Shown piece by piece: positions 1 to 6,386 of a DNA stretch of 12,239 nucleotides (position 1 is the stretch's first letter; each line of letters begins with the position of its first letter). The stretch spans positions 1 to 12,239 of the forward strand of contig JBJOIT010000068.1 of NCBI GenBank assembly GCA_046046915.1, in the 5' to 3' direction. Under the pieces are notes generated by a model that had not been told where the DNA came from, did no database searches, and was given only the letters and a program-made list of their open reading frames with translations. A program made the position numbers and the translations under genes. Source of the stretch: JBEEJZ01 sp046046915 (GTDB taxonomy: Bacteria; Pseudomonadota; Gammaproteobacteria; Burkholderiales; Burkholderiaceae_C).

Positions 1-684
1 GCCATCTACCGTCACGCAATTGAAAGACCCATCCGCCAGCTCACGGGCGAGTTGCTCGACCACGGACTGACTCACGCAAGCATCGGTGGCCAGATAGCCC
101 AGCATGGTGGCCATGTTCGGCCTGATCATGCCTGCACCCTTGCTGATGCCGGTGATGCTGACCGTGGTGCCGCCCAGATTGACTTCAGCGCTGAACGCCT
201 TGGGCAGGGTGTCTGTGGTCATGATGCCTTGCGCCGCTGCCAACCAGTTGTCAGGCCCTGCAGCAGCCAGGGCGGCATCCAGGCCGTCAATGATGCGTTC
301 AGACGGCAGGGGCTCCATGATCACGCCCGTTGAGAAGGGCAGGATCTGTTCAGGCTCTATGTTCAGTTTTTTTGCCAATGCCTGACAGGTGCTTTGAGCG
401 CGCGCCAAACCGTCCGCTCCCGTACCTGCGTTGGCGTTACCTGTGTTGATCAACATGGCGCGCACCCCCTTGCCACTGGCAAGATGCTGGCGGCACAGCT
501 GCACGGGCGCGGCGCAAAAACGGTTCTGGGTGAAGACGCCGGCCACACTGGCACCCGGGCTGATCAACACAACTGTCAGGTCTTTGCGGTTGGCTTTGCG
601 GATGCCCGCTTCGGCAACGCCGATGCTCACGCCGGCAATGGATCGGAGGTCTGAGGCGAGAGGGGTGCTTAAGTTGACGGCCAT
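1..684 (-). CDS. argJ: Glutamate N-acetyltransferase / amino-acid acetyltransferase ArgJ (N-terminal part; runs off the left edge)
   Basis: ArgJ transfers the acetyl group from N-acetylornithine to glutamate in the cyclic arginine pathway; some members also use acetyl-CoA. The reading frame opens with MAVNLSTPLASDL and continues for 228 codons to the window edge, so the C-terminal part (family length is roughly 400 residues) is missing. The family signature KGAGMIRPNMATML is present. Self-cleavage into alpha and beta chains occurs between Ala and Thr in this signature, which makes Thr193 the predicted nucleophile and new N-terminus. Other family blocks are visible: INTGNANAGTG, where the oxyanion-type Thr-Gly segment of the family would be expected nearby (STGVIMEPLP), and GIMTTDTLPK. 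The ATG lies 8 bases after the secA stop codon, so co-transcription with secA is likely. No strong Shine-Dalgarno sequence is visible; translational coupling to secA is an inference. Confidence 0.95.
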   Translation of the reverse strand, partial: MAVNLSTPLASDLRSIAGVSIGVAEAGIRKANRKDLTVVLISPGASVAGVFTQNRFCAAPVQLCRQHLASGKGVRAMLINTGNANAGTGADGLARAQSTCQALAKKLNIEPEQILPFSTGVIMEPLPSERIIDGLDAALAAAGPDNWLAAAQGIMTTDTLPKAFSAEVNLGGTTVSITGISKGAGMIRPNMATMLGYLATDACVSQSVVEQLARELADGSFNCVTVDG

Positions 685-692
685 GGTGATGA

Positions 693-3455
693 TCAGGCGA
701 GTTTGCCGTGGCAAAGTTTGTATTTCTTACCGCTACCGCAAGGGCAAGCATCGTTGCGACCCACCCGCGCGTACTGGCTGGCAGGATCTTGTTGCGAAGA
801 CGCGTTTTGGCCTTCCACCGTGGTCTGGACTTCCCCGGTTTCTGTTGGGCCTGAATAGGTGACGTTGGCAATGTGTTCTGCGCGCTGCTCCATGTCCTGG
901 GCAGCCTGGTCAATCTGCTCATTCGACTGGATGCGCACCGTCATCAGCGTTTTAGTCACTTCGTTCTTGACCGAGTCGAGCAACTGGCCAAACAACTCAA
1001 AGGCCTCGCGCTTGTATTCCTGCTTGGGCTGCTTTTGGGCATAGCCGCGCAAGTGGATGCCCTGGCGCAAATAGTCCAGGGAACTGAGGTGTTCACGCCA
1101 ATGCGTGTCTATGCTCTGCAGCAACACCATACGCTCGAACTGGGTGAAGTTTTCATTGCCGACCAGGGCGACTTTGGCATCGAAAACGGCATCGGCAGCC
1201 TTGCAGACCTGCTCCACCAACTCCTCGTCAGTGACTGCCTCTGAGGCCTGAACTTGCGCTTGCAAGGGCACCTGTACTTGCCATTCATCCGATAGAACTC
1301 GCTCCAGTGCAGCCAATTCCCACTGTTCTTCCACCGATTGAGCCGGGACGTATTGACGAACAAGATCCGTGAAGCACCCCTGACGCAGCGATGCGATCTG
1401 AGCACTCAGATCCTGAGCATCCAGAATGTCATTTCTCTGGCTGTAAATCACCTTGCGCTGGTCATTGGCAACATCGTCATATTCCAGCAATTGCTTGCGC
1501 ATGTCGAAGTTACGCGCCTCGACCTTGCGTTGGGCACTTTCAATGCTTCGGGTGACGATACCCGCCTCAATTGCTTCACCCTCCGGCATCTTGAGGCGGT
1601 CCATGATGGCCCGCACACGGTCCCCGGCGAAGATGCGCATCAGGGCATCGTCCAGGCTCAGGTAAAAACGCGACGAACCTGGGTCGCCCTGGCGTCCCGA
1701 GCGACCGCGCAACTGGTTGTCGATGCGGCGTGACTCGTGTCGTTCGGTGGCGATGATGCGCAGCCCGCCCAGCGACTTGACGTGCTCGTGGTCTTTTTTC
1801 CAGGTCTCGCGGACCTGCGCCAGTTGCACCTGTTTTTCAGCGTCGTTCAGCTCGGCATTGTTTTCAACCGCCAACAGTGCCTTCTCGATGTTGCCACCCA
1901 GCACGATGTCGGTGCCGCGACCCGCCATATTGGTGGCAATCGTGATCATTTTGGCCCGGCCAGCCTGGGCAACAATGTCCGCCTCACGGGCATGTTGTTT
2001 GGCGTTGAGCACCTGATGCGGCAATTGAGCCTGCTCCAGCAACTGTGCAATGATTTCGGAGTTCTCGATCGATGTGGTGCCTACCAGCACTGGTTGCCCA
2101 CGCTCATGGCACTCGCGGATGTCGCTGATGGCCGCCTCGTACTTCTCACGTGTGGTCTTGTACACACGATCCAGCTGGTCATCGCGGCGACTTGGGCGAT
2201 TCGGTGGCATGACCACCGTTTCAAGACCGTAGATTTCCTGAAACTCGTAGGCCTCTGTGTCCGCAGTCCCGGTCATACCGGCCAACTTGCCGTACAACCT
2301 GAAATAGTTCTGGAAGGTGATGGACGCTAGCGTCTGATTTTCTGGCTGTACTGCCACACCCTCCTTGGTTTCCACAGCCTGATGCAAACCATCACTCCAG
2401 CGACGCCCGGACATGAGACGCCCAGTGAACTCATCGACGATGACGATTTCACCTGCCTGAACCACGTAGTGCTGGTCACGGTGATAGAGGTGATTGGCTC
2501 TCAATGCCGCATACAGGTGATGCATCAAGGTGATGTTGGCAGGGTCGTACAAAGAAGCCCCCTGCGGCAACAGACCCAGCTCAGCCAGGATGCGCTCTGC
2601 ATTTTCGTGACCTTGCTCGGTCAGGAAGACCTGGTGGCTCTTTTCATCGACAGTGAAATCACCGGGCTTGGTAACCCCCTCCCCTGTGCGAGGATCTGCT
2701 TCACCCTCCTGCCTGACCAGCAGAGGTACCGCGCGGTTGATCGCCACATAGAGGCTGGTATGGTCTTCCGCCTGGCCACTGATGATCAGCGGCGTGCGGG
2801 CCTCGTCAATCAGGATGGAATCCACCTCGTCAACAATGGCGTAGTTCAAACCGCGCTGCACCCGATCCACCACTTCGTAGACCATGTTGTCGCGCAAGTA
2901 ATCAAAACCGAACTCGTTGTTAGTTCCGTAGGTGATGTCAGCACCGTAAGCCGCTTTTTTTTCCTCCCGGGACATTTGCGGCAGGTTGATGCCAACCGTC
3001 AGTCCCAGAAAGTTGTAGAGCTTGCCCATCCACTGGGCATCCCGATTGGCCAGGTAGTCATTCACCGTCACAACGTGCACACCCTTGCCAGACAGCGCAT
3101 TGAGGTACACCGGCAAGGTGGCGGTCAAGGTTTTACCCTCGCCTGTTCCCATCTCGGATATCTTGCCGTGGTGCAAAGACATGCCGCCCAGCATCTGAAC
3201 GTCAAAGTGACGCATCCTCATGACGCGCTTGGAGGCTTCACGCACCACGGCGAAGGCCTCGGGTAACAACTCATCTATCGAGGTGCCTTGACTCACGCGC
3301 TGCTTGAACTCATCGGTCTTCAGTTTCAGAGCTTCATCAGACATCTTTTCCATGGCAGGTTCCATGGCGTTGATGCGGGCAACCACATGGCGATACTGCT
3401 TGAGCAACCTGTCGTTGCGGCTGCCGAAGATTTTGGTGAGCAAATTAAAAGCCAT
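693..3455 (-). CDS. secA: Protein translocase ATPase SecA
   Basis: SecA is the ATP-driven motor that pushes unfolded preproteins through the SecYEG channel in the inner membrane. The 920-residue protein is complete and of usual length. It starts MAFNLLTKIFGSRNDR, matching the conserved SecA N-terminus, which fixes the ATG at 3455. Walker A is GTGEGKT (residues 103-109) and the DEAD-like Walker B is VDEVDSILIDEAR (DEVD at 209-212). The second nucleotide-binding fold has ATNMAGRGTDI and the arginine-rich QLRGRSGRQGDPG. The C-terminus ends CPCGSGKKYKLCHGKLA, the zinc-binding SecB/lipid-contact tail, with C904, C906, C915 and H916 as ligands. A longer in-frame reading from a TTG at 3560 adds 35 residues that do not resemble SecA and is not used. 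argJ follows 8 bases downstream; an M23 peptidase gene lies upstream. No secM is present, and the start region has an unusual hairpin (separate entry). Confidence 0.98.
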   Translation of the reverse strand: MAFNLLTKIFGSRNDRLLKQYRHVVARINAMEPAMEKMSDEALKLKTDEFKQRVSQGTSIDELLPEAFAVVREASKRVMRMRHFDVQMLGGMSLHHGKISEMGTGEGKTLTATLPVYLNALSGKGVHVVTVNDYLANRDAQWMGKLYNFLGLTVGINLPQMSREEKKAAYGADITYGTNNEFGFDYLRDNMVYEVVDRVQRGLNYAIVDEVDSILIDEARTPLIISGQAEDHTSLYVAINRAVPLLVRQEGEADPRTGEGVTKPGDFTVDEKSHQVFLTEQGHENAERILAELGLLPQGASLYDPANITLMHHLYAALRANHLYHRDQHYVVQAGEIVIVDEFTGRLMSGRRWSDGLHQAVETKEGVAVQPENQTLASITFQNYFRLYGKLAGMTGTADTEAYEFQEIYGLETVVMPPNRPSRRDDQLDRVYKTTREKYEAAISDIRECHERGQPVLVGTTSIENSEIIAQLLEQAQLPHQVLNAKQHAREADIVAQAGRAKMITIATNMAGRGTDIVLGGNIEKALLAVENNAELNDAEKQVQLAQVRETWKKDHEHVKSLGGLRIIATERHESRRIDNQLRGRSGRQGDPGSSRFYLSLDDALMRIFAGDRVRAIMDRLKMPEGEAIEAGIVTRSIESAQRKVEARNFDMRKQLLEYDDVANDQRKVIYSQRNDILDAQDLSAQIASLRQGCFTDLVRQYVPAQSVEEQWELAALERVLSDEWQVQVPLQAQVQASEAVTDEELVEQVCKAADAVFDAKVALVGNENFTQFERMVLLQSIDTHWREHLSSLDYLRQGIHLRGYAQKQPKQEYKREAFELFGQLLDSVKNEVTKTLMTVRIQSNEQIDQAAQDMEQRAEHIANVTYSGPTETGEVQTTVEGQNASSQQDPASQYARVGRNDACPCGSGKKYKLCHGKLA

Positions 3456-3505
3456 GAACGTGCATCCGGCTGGCGACCTGGGCGGTACGCCAGCCGGATT
3501 TCCTT
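3456..3505 (-). promoter_or_regulatory. secA leader: Shine-Dalgarno separated from the ATG by a strong hairpin
   Basis: Read on the minus strand, the order is AAGGA (3505-3501), one A, arm ATCCGGCTGGCG (3499-3488), a 12-base loop, arm CGCCAGCCGGAT (3475-3464), GCACGTTC and the secA ATG. The two 12-base arms are perfectly complementary, and an ACC/GGT pairing inside the loop can extend the stem past one bulged base. Linearly, AGGA lies 45 bases from the ATG, far too distant. With the stem folded only 9 bases remain between them, which is normal Shine-Dalgarno spacing. No alternative Shine-Dalgarno sequence lies in the 8 bases between the hairpin and the ATG; the only candidate, GGAT, is inside the stem. 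The geometry is seen directly; the function as a structure-dependent ribosome binding site is inferred. Confidence 0.6.
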
Positions 3506-3543
3506 TTTCTAAAGTGTGGAAAGTGCAGAAACAACAGTGAAAG

Positions 3544-3581
3544 TTGTCCCGACAGGACAATACGTCATCGTTGCGTGCAAC
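3544..3581. repeat. Two short inverted repeats in the secA upstream region
   Basis: TTGTCC-cgaca-GGACAA (3544-3560) has 6-base perfect arms, and GTTGC-gt-GCAAC (3570-3581) has 5-base perfect arms. They lie side by side about 90-125 bases upstream of the secA start, between it and the M23 gene. They could be regulator binding sites or small RNA stems in the leader. I recognise neither as a known operator. No convincing -35/-10 pair was found around them, so secA may also be read from the M23 promoter. Confidence 0.35.
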
Positions 3582-3657
3582 CTTTTGATTTTAGCCATCC
3601 GCCCTTGCCTTGGCTTGGGCATGATTAGGCAGGGGCTGAGGTACTGCGGCGGTACCC

Positions 3658-4632
3658 TTACGGCTGCACCCTGCTGACATCTATGCGGCCACGCACTTTG
3701 CCCACATTGTTTTGGGCCAAGTTCAACCTGGCTCCTGCTTTCAGGAAAATCTGGGGATCCTGCGGAACTCCCTGCACCAGCACCTCAAAGTGCAAATGCG
3801 GCCCCGTGGATCGACCAGAATTGCCCACGTCGGCCACATGTTGTCCGCGCTTGATCAGGTCCCCTTTTTTCACATGAACCCGAGAGGCGTGGGCATAACG
3901 TGTGACCAGCTGGTTGCCATGATCGATCTCAAGCAAATTACCGTAGGCAGGATGGAACTCTTGTGCCAACACAATGCCTCCGGCAGCCGCCAATATCGGT
4001 TCGCCACTGTCGGCGACGAAGTCCAACCCGGTATGCAGCGCTGAGCCCCCCGTGAAAGGATCTATGCGCCAACCAAAGGAAGAACCTATCTCCGAATTTT
4101 TCATGGGCGCAGAGGTGGGCATCATCAATGCGCCAACTTTCTTTTCAAACAACTTCGACTCCAGCACCGCCATCAATTCGGTTCGCTGATCCGTCAACAG
4201 CTCCAGATCGACGAGTGTGGCCTGCAGCTCGTCCATGCTCAGGCTACGCCCCGTCACCAAGGCGCCGCCCTGCCCCGGCTTCTTTGCGACTGAGGGTTGA
4301 TTCACTCCGGCAAGACTGGAAACCCGCTCGCCCAAAGACTCGAGCTGATTCATTTTTGCCTGCATCTCGCCCAATTTTTTAGCCATCACATCCAGGTTCT
4401 CACGCAGATAGCGGTCTCGCTGGGCAAACTCATCCTTGACCACAAACCGTAAAAATGCACCGACCACCGGCCATCCTTCACGTGCACCCTTCAAGAACAC
4501 GAGGTGGTAGAGGCCCGCAGACACCAGCATCAACACAAGAGATAGCAACACTCCAAAAGCGGCGAGTTTTATCCCACTTAACTGGACGGCCCGGCTTCGG
4601 GCTAACCAGGCGTCCGTGATAATCAATTGCAT
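3658..4632 (-). CDS. Membrane-anchored M23 (LytM-type) peptidase
   Basis: This 324-residue protein has the layout of envelope M23 proteins that cut peptidoglycan cross-links or activate amidases. It has a short cytoplasmic N-terminus, one membrane helix (about residues 22-47), a probable coiled coil (about 68-108), a linker, and a C-terminal LytM domain (about 180-300). The zinc ligands appear complete: H200 and D204 in HTGLD, and H279/H281 in HLHFE, so it is probably catalytically competent rather than a degenerate activator. FGWRIDPFTG (186-195) is the usual block before the first ligand. The start MQLIITDAWLARSR is supported by a GAGG about 10 bases upstream. It lies directly upstream of secA, 202 bases away, and diverges from the dciA-like gene; the start codons of the two overlap. 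The exact peptide bond cut cannot be told from sequence. Confidence 0.9.
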   Translation of the reverse strand: MQLIITDAWLARSRAVQLSGIKLAAFGVLLSLVLMLVSAGLYHLVFLKGAREGWPVVGAFLRFVVKDEFAQRDRYLRENLDVMAKKLGEMQAKMNQLESLGERVSSLAGVNQPSVAKKPGQGGALVTGRSLSMDELQATLVDLELLTDQRTELMAVLESKLFEKKVGALMMPTSAPMKNSEIGSSFGWRIDPFTGGSALHTGLDFVADSGEPILAAAGGIVLAQEFHPAYGNLLEIDHGNQLVTRYAHASRVHVKKGDLIKRGQHVADVGNSGRSTGPHLHFEVLVQGVPQDPQIFLKAGARLNLAQNNVGKVRGRIDVSRVQP

Positions 4633-4978
4633 GTCCCAAGGCCCTCAAATATCTGCCGACACGATACGGCGTCGTTACTCGGTCTCGATCTTGCAAGCCA
4701 CTCAGGATTCGCCTCAGTTGGCTCGACTGACCATGCTCACAATGGATTCAAGTGCAAGGCTCAAGGCGATTGAGAGCCTCATCCCATCTTATTTACGGCC
4801 TGCGATTAAAGCAGGTCCTATCGATGGCGAAAACTGGTGTTTACTCGTAGACGGTAACGCAACGGCTGCCAAACTCAGGCAATTGCTGCCGTCGCTACTC
4901 GCTTGCCTGAGAACCAAAGGCTGGGATGTTGCCGACATACGCTTGAAGGTGCAGACCTACAGAAATGTCGTACGGTGA
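4631..4978 (+). CDS. dciA: DUF721 / DciA-family protein, putative replicative helicase loader
   Basis: This 115-residue protein has the DUF721 core, in blocks such as IPSYLRPAIKAGPIDG, WCLLVDGNATAAKLRQLLPSLL and a closing IRLKVQ. DciA is known as the ancestral bacterial partner that recruits DnaB helicase to DNA. The position next to an M23 gene and secA fits the DciA locus of pseudomonads as I remember it, which supports the name. The ATG at 4631 is preferred because the family part begins near residue 14 and no later start precedes it; an in-frame GTG at 4616 is the alternative. Neither has a clear Shine-Dalgarno sequence, although AGG lies a few bases before the GTG. The ATG shares the four bases CATG with the opposing start codon of the M23 gene, so its promoter must lie within that gene. 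Confidence 0.8.
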   Translation: MSQGPQISADTIRRRYSVSILQATQDSPQLARLTMLTMDSSARLKAIESLIPSYLRPAIKAGPIDGENWCLLVDGNATAAKLRQLLPSLLACLRTKGWDVADIRLKVQTYRNVVR

Positions 4979-4981
4979 AGC

Positions 4982-4996
4982 CACCTGCAAGAGGTG
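4982..4996. terminator. Small hairpin between convergent dciA and tRNA-Thr
   Basis: CACCT-gcaag-AGGTG forms a perfect 5-bp stem just after the dciA stop and just past the 3' end of the opposing tRNA gene. Neither side has a T-run, so as an intrinsic terminator it would be weak. Its placement between two converging genes is the main argument. Confidence 0.3.
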
Positions 4997-5003
4997 TATG
5001 GGG

Positions 5004-5079
5004 TGGTGCCGATTGTCGGAATCGAACTGACGACCTACCGCTTACAAGGCGGTTGCTCTACCAACTGAGCTAAATCGGC
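5004..5079 (-). tRNA. tRNA-Thr (anticodon TGT)
   Basis: The minus strand folds into a full 76-base cloverleaf including an encoded CCA end. The acceptor stem is GCCGATT paired with AATCGGC, followed by A and CCA. The D arm contains GCTC...GAGC with GGTAGA in the loop. The anticodon stem ACCGC/GCGGT encloses the loop CTTGTAA, giving anticodon TGT, which reads ACA threonine codons. The T loop is TTCGATT. It lies 67 bases downstream of sspB on the same strand, so it could be transcribed alone or cut from a longer sspB message. Confidence 0.97.
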
Positions 5080-5088
5080 ACTGATTTG

Positions 5089-5094
5089 ATTTTA
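5089..5094 (-). promoter_or_regulatory. Possible -10 box for tRNA-Thr
   Basis: TAAAAT on the minus strand lies 9 bases before the mature tRNA 5' end and matches the TATAAT consensus at five of six positions. Transcription from it would begin within a few bases of the tRNA. No good -35 box lies at the expected distance, so this is only a candidate. Confidence 0.3.
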
Positions 5095-5146
5095 ACGGAT
5101 GATCCTAGTGATTTTTGATCACCAACCACTTAGAAAGACCTGCTGC

Positions 5147-5656
5147 TTACTTCACACGTGTAAGTGATGGTCGCGGACCAGACCTGGGCGGTTCCTCAGG
5201 TGAGGACGAATCGCCTTTTTCAGCAGGGCTGGCAACCTGCACTGGCTTCAATTTGACCTCGACATCCCGCTTCTGAGTGGGCTGATCCAGGCGATTGCCT
5301 GGCAGGAGAAGATTTTGGTCGCCCGTTTCTGTAGCCACCAGGGGAAAGGCCATACCCTGCCCATTTTCACGGGCGTAGATGGCCATCACGTTGTTGATTG
5401 GCACCATGATTTCCCTGGGTGTGCCCGAAAAGCGGGCCTTGAACTCGATGAGTTCATTACCCAGCTTCAGGGATCCCGTCGCATCAAAACTGATATTGAG
5501 AACGATCTCGCCATCTTTCACAAACTCCTGAGGGACGCGCACCGAGCTGTCTACCCGTACAGCGATGTACGGTGTGTAGCCGTTCTCTGTGCACCACTCG
5601 TACAAGGCCCTAATCAGATAGGGGCGAGTAGATGTGCTCGATGTTCGGTCAGTCAT
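5147..5656 (-). CDS. sspB: ClpXP specificity-enhancing factor SspB
   Basis: SspB delivers ssrA-tagged, incompletely made proteins to the ClpXP protease. The 169-residue protein has the family's N-terminal opening RPYLIRALYEWCTENGYTPY (residues 11-30) and the beta-rich core through about residue 110 (VPINNVMAIYARENGQGMAF). A long hydrophilic, probably disordered linker rich in Pro, Ser and Glu follows. The last residues, RPSLTRVK, correspond to the short C-terminal peptide that docks on the ClpX N-domain (LRVVK-like in Escherichia coli). It lies 17 bases after sspA on the same strand, the usual sspAB pairing, and an AGGCGG sequence shortly before the ATG can serve as ribosome binding site. tRNA-Thr follows. 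Confidence 0.95.
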   Translation of the reverse strand: MTDRTSSTSTRPYLIRALYEWCTENGYTPYIAVRVDSSVRVPQEFVKDGEIVLNISFDATGSLKLGNELIEFKARFSGTPREIMVPINNVMAIYARENGQGMAFPLVATETGDQNLLLPGNRLDQPTQKRDVEVKLKPVQVASPAEKGDSSSPEEPPRSGPRPSLTRVK

Positions 5657-5673
5657 GATGGGCCGCCTGAAAA

Positions 5674-6285
5674 TTACTTGCGCATGACCTTCTCGGAAGG
5701 CGTCAGCGCTTCAATGTAGGCCGGGCGGGAGAATATGCGCTCAGCGTATTTCAGCAATGGCGCTGCGTTTTTGCTCAGATCGATGCCGTAGTAGTCCAGG
5801 CGCCAGAGCAAAGGTGCAATCGCCACGTCCAGCATGGAGAATCCGTCGCCCAACATGTACTTGTTTTTCAAGAAGATCGGAGCGAGCTGGGTCAATCGAT
5901 CACGAATCTGGGCGCGAGCCTTTTCGAGGACCTTCTCATTGCTCTTGGTGGTGCGGGACTCCAGGGTAGAGACATGCACGAACAGCTCTTTTTCGAAATT
6001 CAGCAAAAACAGACGAACGCGAGCACGATCAACAGGGTCACCCGGCATCAGTTGCGGATGCGGAAACCGCTCGTCGATGTACTCATTGATGATGTTCGAC
6101 TCATACAGAATCAAGTCACGCTCAACCAGGATAGGTACCTGGCCGTAAGGATTCATCACGCTGATGTCTTCAGGCTTGTTGTAGAGGTCTACGTCCCGAA
6201 TTTCAAAATCCATGCCCTTTTCAAAAAGAACAAAGCGGCAACGGTGGGAATATGGGCAGGTGGTACCTGAATACAAGACCATCAT
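5674..6285 (-). CDS. sspA: Stringent starvation protein A (GST-fold, RNA polymerase-associated)
   Basis: SspA has a glutathione S-transferase fold but acts as an RNA polymerase-bound transcription factor in starvation and stress responses. The 203-residue protein has a thioredoxin-like N-domain with CPYSHRCR (C10), the cis-proline block GQVPIL (P51) and YES (61-63), then an all-helical C-domain from about residue 85. The PHP triad at 75-77 corresponds to the surface patch (P84, H85, P86 in Escherichia coli) needed for the contact with polymerase and sigma-70. Two ATG codons are adjacent; the first (6285) has AGGAG 9 bases upstream and is chosen. The Shine-Dalgarno sequence sits directly behind the T-tract of the petABC terminator, which leaves little room for a separate promoter. 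sspB follows. Confidence 0.95.
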   Translation of the reverse strand: MMVLYSGTTCPYSHRCRFVLFEKGMDFEIRDVDLYNKPEDISVMNPYGQVPILVERDLILYESNIINEYIDERFPHPQLMPGDPVDRARVRLFLLNFEKELFVHVSTLESRTTKSNEKVLEKARAQIRDRLTQLAPIFLKNKYMLGDGFSMLDVAIAPLLWRLDYYGIDLSKNAAPLLKYAERIFSRPAYIEALTPSEKVMRK

Positions 6286-6297
6286 GAGGTGGGACTC

Positions 6298-6337
6298 CTA
6301 AAAATCAAAAGAGTGGGCTGCGCTGCAGACCCACTCT
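6298..6337 (-). terminator. Intrinsic terminator after petABC
   Basis: On the minus strand AGAGTGGG pairs with CCCACTCT (outer arms 6330-6337 and 6310-6317). The stem continues as CTGC/GCAG past one bulged base to a 3-base loop, giving about 12 bp. It is followed at once by TTTTGATTTTT. It lies 49 bases downstream of the petC stop and directly before the sspA Shine-Dalgarno sequence, so it separates the petABC and sspAB units or sets read-through between them. Confidence 0.85.
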
Positions 6338-6386
6338 GAATATCACCATCGGCGCCGGAGGTTTTACTCCGCTCCTAGAGTGACGC

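Noticed and set aside
2382..3266. 294-codon open frame on the plus strand opposite secA
   Set aside because: Antisense shadow of SecA with no recognisable protein features and no ribosome binding site of note.
3464..3510. secA leader hairpin as a plus-strand intrinsic terminator (stem followed by TTCCTTTTT)
   Set aside because: No plus-strand gene lies upstream for it to terminate; the position directly before the secA start codon on the minus strand explains it better. A role against antisense transcripts cannot be fully excluded.
3456..3560. N-terminal extension of SecA from a TTG
   Set aside because: SecA homologs start at MAFNLLTKIFGSRNDR; the extension runs through the hairpin, and its Pro-Ala-Gly repeats only reflect the inverted repeat.
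3600..3657. Terminator after the M23 gene
   Set aside because: GGTAC/GTACC and GCC/GGC pairings occur, but no stable stem with a T-run follows, so read-through into secA is possible.
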